This document shows positions 58,943 through 64,000 of a stretch of 64,000 nt of DNA, one piece after another. The stretch covers positions 1,984,001-2,048,000 of the forward strand of contig JBBPFI010000004.1 in assembly GCA_037974965.1 (NCBI GenBank), in the 5' to 3' direction. The notes under the pieces are model-generated. The model did not search any database. It was not told where the DNA came from and was given only the letters and a program-made list of their open reading frames with translations. Position numbers and translations under genes: made by a program. Within the stretch, counting starts at the first letter, position 1. Every line of letters starts with the position of its first letter. This DNA comes from Dacryopinax spathularia. Taxonomy: Eukaryota; Basidiomycota; Dacrymycetes; Dacrymycetales; Dacrymycetaceae.

Positions 58943-60411
58943 CTAAACCTGGAGTACCGCCTGAGGCTTATCCTCCCCGTGGTAGCAGGCCAGTTTCATC
59001 TCCCCCTGCCAATGCTGCGAGTCATTGATGTTGACCTTCTTCAGATTGGGCGCGTCCAAGAGGGCCAGCCACTCATAGCAGTCCTTTTTGAGGTAACCAT
59101 AGCGACAACTGCTCTTGATCTCCAGCTCATGCAAGGTCGGAAGCTGCACAGCTTCAAAGCTGATAGCTGTTGGGCAGACATCATGCGATTTGTCGCAGAA
59201 CGTGGTGCTGTAGATGTGAAGTTCCTCAATATTCCGCGCGCATCCTAAGAGGCGCAACATGACGGCAATGTCCGGGGTGTGCGGTGTGTCAGGGACAATC
59301 ATGTACTCATCGTCGGTATATTGGGGATCGATGCGGTTGCAGTCCAAGGACAAGCTCCGTAGTGAAAGAAAGGGAGAGTCCGGGAATATGGTGCCCATCG
59401 TGAAGGGAAATGTTGGGGATCTGATAGTGAGCGAGCGAAGGTTCGGAAGAACTGAAGGATCCATAAGCGGAATAGGTCCGACGGCCAACAATTCTTCGCC
59501 TTTACAGTCGCAATAGTCCATGACGGTGAGTTCCAAGGTTTCCAAGACGGGTGCGCGTTCTTTCCAACCTTCGCATAACTGCTGGATGGACGTATGATGG
59601 CCAAAGACTTTCAGCGAGCGCAACCGATCGCTCACTCGGTTGATGAACTCGACCCGTTTTGCTCTCGCCAGCTCAGTACACTGATCAGCGGCTACCTTGA
59701 TGTCCAACGGACATGACCTTCCATAAGAGAGCCAGGCACGTACTGTGTCGAAGTTGGCCCTGTCATGAACTATGATGTTGCTCCAGAGCGACGGAGTTTG
59801 ATGGGCCACATGTCTCCAACGTGAGCATACGGCGGAAACATCGCGTTGGGCCGGGATCTCGGGGTTCGGACAGTAGTCATCGTCAAACTCGGTGTCGCCG
59901 TCAACCCAATGATACAGTTCAGGATAGGGTCCAATGAACAGAGGACTTGCCGCGAATTCGAAGATTAGGGCCAGGACTTCATCCGGCAAGCGGGCGATCG
60001 GTGCTGTCGGGGCATTGGCGAGGAAAGCCTGACACCGAAGCTTATGCAACGCGGTTTCGTGGCGCTCGTACACCTGTTCGAGCTCGCTCCCCAGATCGGC
60101 GATCGCTCTCAGTGGGGAAAGAGGGTCCTTCAATTTGTCGTTGCGAGGTGCAGAATCCTTTTTCGGCGCTATCATCAGCACATGCCCTGAAACAACAAGG
60201 TGATAGTGCTCACACTTGTACGGATACCGTCAACGGGAGCAACCACCGATGCAAGGCGTGATGCGAGTTCAGCGACAACCTCGTTTTCGTCGTGGCTCCC
60301 TCCAATAGTGTATTCGTCTTGCCACGGTGCAACCTCGCGTGCGCCGTCGAGCGATCCTGGCGCCATGTCTTGGAAGTGGTGGACGAGTTCCTTCTCGGAA
60401 AGATGGGGCAT
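58943..60411 (-). CDS. F-box-like protein, cluster member 5 (two exons)
   Basis: Exons 60216-60411 and 58943-60168 (minus); 473 residues. It starts MPHLSEKELVHHFQDMAPGS, very like member 4, then REVAPWQDEY. Exon 2 carries RHETALHKLRCQAFLANAP, the F-box-like ARLPDEVLALIFEFA, VSAVCSRWRHVAHQTPSLWSN and a leucine-rich C-terminal half (SLKVFGHHTSIQQLCEGW; LEIKSSCRYGYLKKDCYEWL; LDAPNLKKVNINDSQHWQG). The 47-nt intron has a GT donor and sits within a few residues of the intron in member 4. An Asp/Glu-rich insert (DGDTEFDDDY) inside the F-box segment is specific to this copy. Target unknown. Confidence 0.72.
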
Positions 60412-60933
60412 GATTGGGGCTACGGCGAAGACAGCTGACGACAGGTCACCCGCTTTCTAGCAGACCTTATAGCACGACCATGTTGAATATGGTTGCTGGG
60501 CTGTACTGCCAATAGACATCCTGAGCTGGAAAGTCAAAGTGACTCGGTCATGGAATGCGCTCGAAGTCAAGCAACAGCAAGAACGAGTTGTGCTGATCAT
60601 CGTTCGACAACGACAACCAATTCATATTGGCCTGAAAGTGCGGCATAAACCGTTGTTCGAGAAGGCTCCACCACACTCTTTTGACTGGCAGGCAGAAGTA
60701 GCGGGCGAGTCACCATGATGATAGTGAGCGCCGCGGTGAAGTAAAGTCTCGGTCTCCGAAAGCGGAGGATTAATTAAGGTAGCGGAAGCAAACGCGCCCT
60801 TAGACGCGTCCAACTGAAGGAGCAGGTAAGGCGCGTCTTCACGCGTCTCGGCGTCTCGTCCCTACCACTTCTCTCCCTTCAACTCTCCTGGCGACCCGCC
60901 CGCACTTCCTTCCCCTCTGCGCTGCTCACTGTC
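60412..60933. other. Bidirectional intergenic region F-box-like 5 / MCM7
   Basis: About 520 bp with an ACGCGTC/GACGCG-rich patch at 60,795-60,855 (TTAGACGCGTCC, TCACGCGTCTCG). ACGCGT is the MluI-box/MBF site that drives G1/S genes in yeasts, so it is a plausible MCM7 control element; that is inference. Confidence 0.5.
60800..60850 (+). promoter_or_regulatory. Candidate MCB (ACGCGT) elements upstream of MCM7
   Basis: ACGCGT occurs at about 60804 and again at about 60840, within 130 bases of the MCM7 ATG, with further GCGTC copies between. In yeasts two or more such boxes upstream of MCM and other replication genes bind the MBF complex. Assignment here rests on motif and context only. Confidence 0.5.
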
Positions 60934-63619
60934 ATGGCTGCGCTGCCCGTCGTTGCTCTGAATATAAACTATGGAGAGGAGGAAGCGAAGATTAGAAATT
61001 TCTTGGAGAACTTCAAGGCGTCGGCCAATGACGTGACGGACGATTTCGGGCATATGGGCTTGGACGATGATGACGAGGCGCCGATGGACGATATAGCGCA
61101 GAAGGTGAAGAGCCATAAGTACATGAGCCAACTGGTACGTTCAGCTGGTGAAACACGATCCTACATCGCAACTCATGCGAGAACAGCAACGGATAGCCAA
61201 CCGCGAGCAGCAAGAGCTGTGCATCGAGCTGGAGGACATAGCCGACTTCCAGGAAGGTATCCACGACCTCGTCTCTAGTATCCAGCATAATGCACGTCGA
61301 TATGTGATGCTATTCTGCAAGGCGGTCGATGATCTCATGCCGGCACCGACGAAGGATATCAGCCATCACGACGATGTTCTGGATATCATCATGCATCAGC
61401 GGAGAGAACACAATGAGATGGCTCAGGTGGACGCGCAGCAGGATATTGAGGGTGCCCCGGCACCAATGGACAGGCAGTTCCCGCCTCAGCTTATGAGGAG
61501 ATAGTGCGTGAATGACTTCTTGATCTCGTCCGGATGCTGACTTCGTACGTAGTAACCTGTACTTCAAGCCTCTTATGTCGGACGAAAACCTTGCTGTACG
61601 CGACGTCCGTGGCGAGCACCTTGGCAAGCTCATCACCGTTCGCGGCATCGTCACGCGTATATCCGAAGTCAAGCCTCTCCTCCTGGTCAACGCCTACTCT
61701 TGCGAGAGTTGCGGTGCCGAGATCTTCCAAGAGATCACCCACAAGCAGTTCTCGCCTCTCACAGACTGCCAAAGTGATCGGTGCAAGATGGACGGTGTGA
61801 AGGGGACACTCAACATGCAGACGAGGGCGTGCAGATTCAGCCCGTTCCAGGAGGCGAAGATCCAGGAGATGGTAGGCACATTCCTGCATGCCGTCGGTTC
61901 ATCTGCTGACACAGATGTAGGCCGATCAAGTTCCTGTTGGCCACATTCCACGATCGATGACGGTCCACTTCTATGGCGACCTCACTCGGCAAGTCAACCC
62001 TGGCGATGTCGTCCACATTGGCGGCATCTTCCTGCCGACCCCCTACACCGGCTTCCGCGCGATTCGTGCGGGCTTGCTCACCGACACCTACCTCGAAGCC
62101 CACCATGTCGACCAAGTGAAGAAGCAGTACTCGGCTATGGAGATGACGCCGGAAATCGCTGCTCAACTAGAACAACTCAAGCGCGATCCGATGCTGTACG
62201 ACAAGCTCGCCCAGAGCATCGCGCCTGAGATCTTCGGTCATGAAGACGTGAAGAAGGCACTCCTTTTACTGCTTGTTGGTGGCGTGACAAAGCAGGTCGG
62301 AGATGGCATGCGCTTGCGTGGCGATATCAACATCTGCTTGATGGGTGATCCCGGTGTGGCCAAGTCCCAGCTGTTGAAGTATATCTCGAAGGTCGCACCG
62401 CGAGGTGTCTACACGACCGGCAAGGGCTCCTCCGGCGTCGGTCTTACAGCAGCGGTCATGCGTGATCCTGTAACTGATGAAATGGTCTTGGGTAAGCGGA
62501 GTAGCCACCTAAAATTGAGCATTCATGCTAACAATGTCGCAGAGGGAGGTGCTCTTGTTCTGGCTGACAACGGCATCTGTTGCATCGACGAGTTCGACAA
62601 GATGGACGATTCCGACAGGACAGCCATCCACGAGGTCATGGAGCAGCAAACCATCTCCATCTCGAAAGCCGGTATAACTACCACCCTCAATGCGCGAACT
62701 TCCATTCTCGCAGCCGCCAATCCTCTTTACGGCCGGTATAACCCTAAGATCTCACCCGTTGACAACATCAACCTTCCTGCCGCCCTTCTGTCTCGTTTCG
62801 ACCTCCTTTTCCTTATTCTGGACAAGGCTGATAGGGATGCCGATGAGGCTCTCGCAGAGCACGTCACCTATGTGCACATGCATAACCGTCACCCAGACCT
62901 GGCTTTCGAGCCCATATCTCCACTGTTGATGAGGTAGGGCATATTGCCTAATCTGCAGGAGCGTCAGAGTCTCACAATGCTCCCCAGGCACTACATAGCC
63001 CTCGCACGCACGAAGCGGCCGACTGTCCCTCGCATGGTCTCGGAGTACATTGTGGGTGCTTACGTCACTCTCCGGAAGCGCTCCAAGGACGAGGAGCAAG
63101 ACGAGAAGATGCACAGCTATGTTTCAGCTCGTGCTCTGCTCGGTGTCCTCCGTCTTTCCCAGGCTCTTGCTCGCCTGCGCTGTGCAGACGTTGTTGAGCT
63201 CGCAGATGTTGACGAGGCGCTGCGTCTCATGGACGTCAGCAAGGCGAGCTTGTTCGACGAAGACCGCGATGACAACGACCGGGAAGACCAGACCGACATG
63301 TCGAAGATCTTCCGGATCATTAAGGAGATGGACAAGCGGCGCCGGCCTAGGAGAAGACTCGGCCGCGGTCCCAACAGGGAGCGCGACTATAATGAGGAGG
63401 AAGATGGACCACTGCTTATGTCCGACGTTCGGGCACGGGTCATTGCAGGCGGCTTTACCGAGACCGCGCTTATGGACACAATCCTCGAAGTAAGCATATG
63501 CTGCTATTTTTCTATATGTCTCGCTGACGGTGGCCCTCTAGTACGAGAGAATGGGTGTCCTCAGCCGAGTCGCGAACGGCACCAAGCTACAGTTCGCAAA
63601 CCAGGATGATGACGAGTAG
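60934..63619 (+). CDS. MCM7: MCM7 replicative helicase subunit
   Basis: Subunit of the hexameric MCM2-7 helicase that unwinds DNA at replication forks. Exons: 60934-61134, 61187-61503, 61553-61871, 61921-62491, 62543-62933, 62988-63489, 63542-63619; 792 residues. The N-terminal domain contains [20 protein letters not shown] and a zinc-binding segment (CESCGAEIF ... CQSDRC). The AAA+ core has [19 protein letters not shown], Walker [25 protein letters not shown], Walker [11 protein letters not shown] and the arginine-finger [20 protein letters not shown] and the C-terminal [18 protein letters not shown] identify MCM7 rather than the other MCM paralogues. All six junctions restore conserved sequence. 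The first exon start is the first [20 protein letters not shown]. Confidence 0.96.
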
Positions 63620-63777
63620 ATACTGTAGCGCATTACATCTTATACCTGTTCTGGTTCGATTTGACACGCTTATTACTTTTTCGGCACATGTAGTTTTGTA
63701 CACTAATGCATTTTTGGTTGACGCTATGCGACGGAGAGAGAGTATGCAAAGGGAATAGATTGCGAATAGGATATCGA

Positions 63778-64000
63778 TCATACAAGCGGCGGCTCGTCCC
63801 CTGTGCCGGCTTCTCTAGGTGCAGCGCTCTTCGGCTCTTCGTCCTTCTTACCCTCGGCTTCCCCTTCGGCGGCTGCTTCTCTCGATCGAGCAGCATCGTC
63901 CGGCTCGTCCTTGTACAACGGCTGTGGCGGGACGGCCGTCGCGGGATCATCATCCTCCAAGAACCCATCATGATATCCGCCCTCAGGCCGAGCGCTCCTA
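63778..64000 (-). CDS. C-terminal fragment of unidentified protein
   Basis: The last about 73 codons of a minus-strand gene that continues beyond the window. The tail is hydrophilic and low complexity: GGYHDGFLEDDDP, PPQPLYKDEPDD, then Ala/Glu/Lys-rich sequence ending DEPPLV and a TGA at 63778. The frame is open to the window edge. I do not recognise the family, and the composition alone does not allow a function. It is convergent with MCM7, 158 bp away. Confidence 0.5.
   Translation of the reverse strand, partial: RSARPEGGYHDGFLEDDDPATAVPPQPLYKDEPDDAARSREAAAEGEAEGKKDEEPKSAAPREAGTGDEPPLV

Overview
The window is 64 kb of compact, intron-rich fungal nuclear DNA. The genes are interrupted by about 95 short introns of mostly 46-60 nt with GT-AG ends, tRNA-Lys genes carry a tiny intron, and the encoded proteins (SKIP, CENP-C/Mif2, CreC, Zn2Cys6 and Nrg1-type regulators) are fungal. 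GC-rich coding sequence, dense small introns and clustered F-box-like genes fit a basidiomycete, possibly a Tremellomycete yeast. That lineage call is inference; no rRNA or other marker is present.

Layout. 1-2.6 kb: 3'-incomplete CTF18 clamp loader (-). 2.9-9.8 kb: a sugar block of two tandem GH13 alpha-glucosidases (+) and a convergent GH32 invertase-like enzyme (-). 10.7-30.1 kb: housekeeping genes PIG-T/GPI16, a small Cys protein, CreC, BCKDH E1 beta, SKIP/PRP45, V-ATPase subunit D, ribosomal protein L26, glutaminyl cyclase, a glyoxalase-like protein and a Zn2Cys6 regulator. 30.6-34.2 kb: two tRNA-Lys(CTT) genes in inverted orientation flank CENP-C/MIF2. 35-47 kb: APC15-like protein, Nrg1-like zinc finger regulator, an MTHFR without its regulatory domain, UPF1 and a GNAT acetyltransferase. 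48.4-50.1 kb: a secreted, probably GPI-anchored GH26 enzyme. 50.7-60.4 kb: an accessory block of five tandem paralogous F-box-like genes, all on the minus strand. 60.9-63.6 kb: MCM7, then the 3' end of an unidentified gene.

Two non-autonomous terminal-inverted-repeat elements with 10-bp target duplications (Mutator-like size class) were found. One (20641-21318) lies in the bidirectional SKIP/V-ATPase D promoter and carries interstitial CCCTAA telomeric repeats. The other (54497-55070) lies inside the F-box cluster and has about 120-bp arms built from a repeated 14-mer.

Functional links: the maltase/GH32 block could hydrolyse imported sucrose or maltose. Three candidate carbon-source regulators (CreC, a MAL/AmyR-like Zn2Cys6 protein and an Nrg1-like protein) lie within 36 kb, but no sequence evidence ties them to that block. 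Three of the F-box genes share a TATA box plus TGACTCA promoter layout, suggesting common regulation. Exon models were built by eye from splice signals, frame and remembered family motifs. Reading-frame arithmetic closes for every complete model except the Nrg1-like 3' end.
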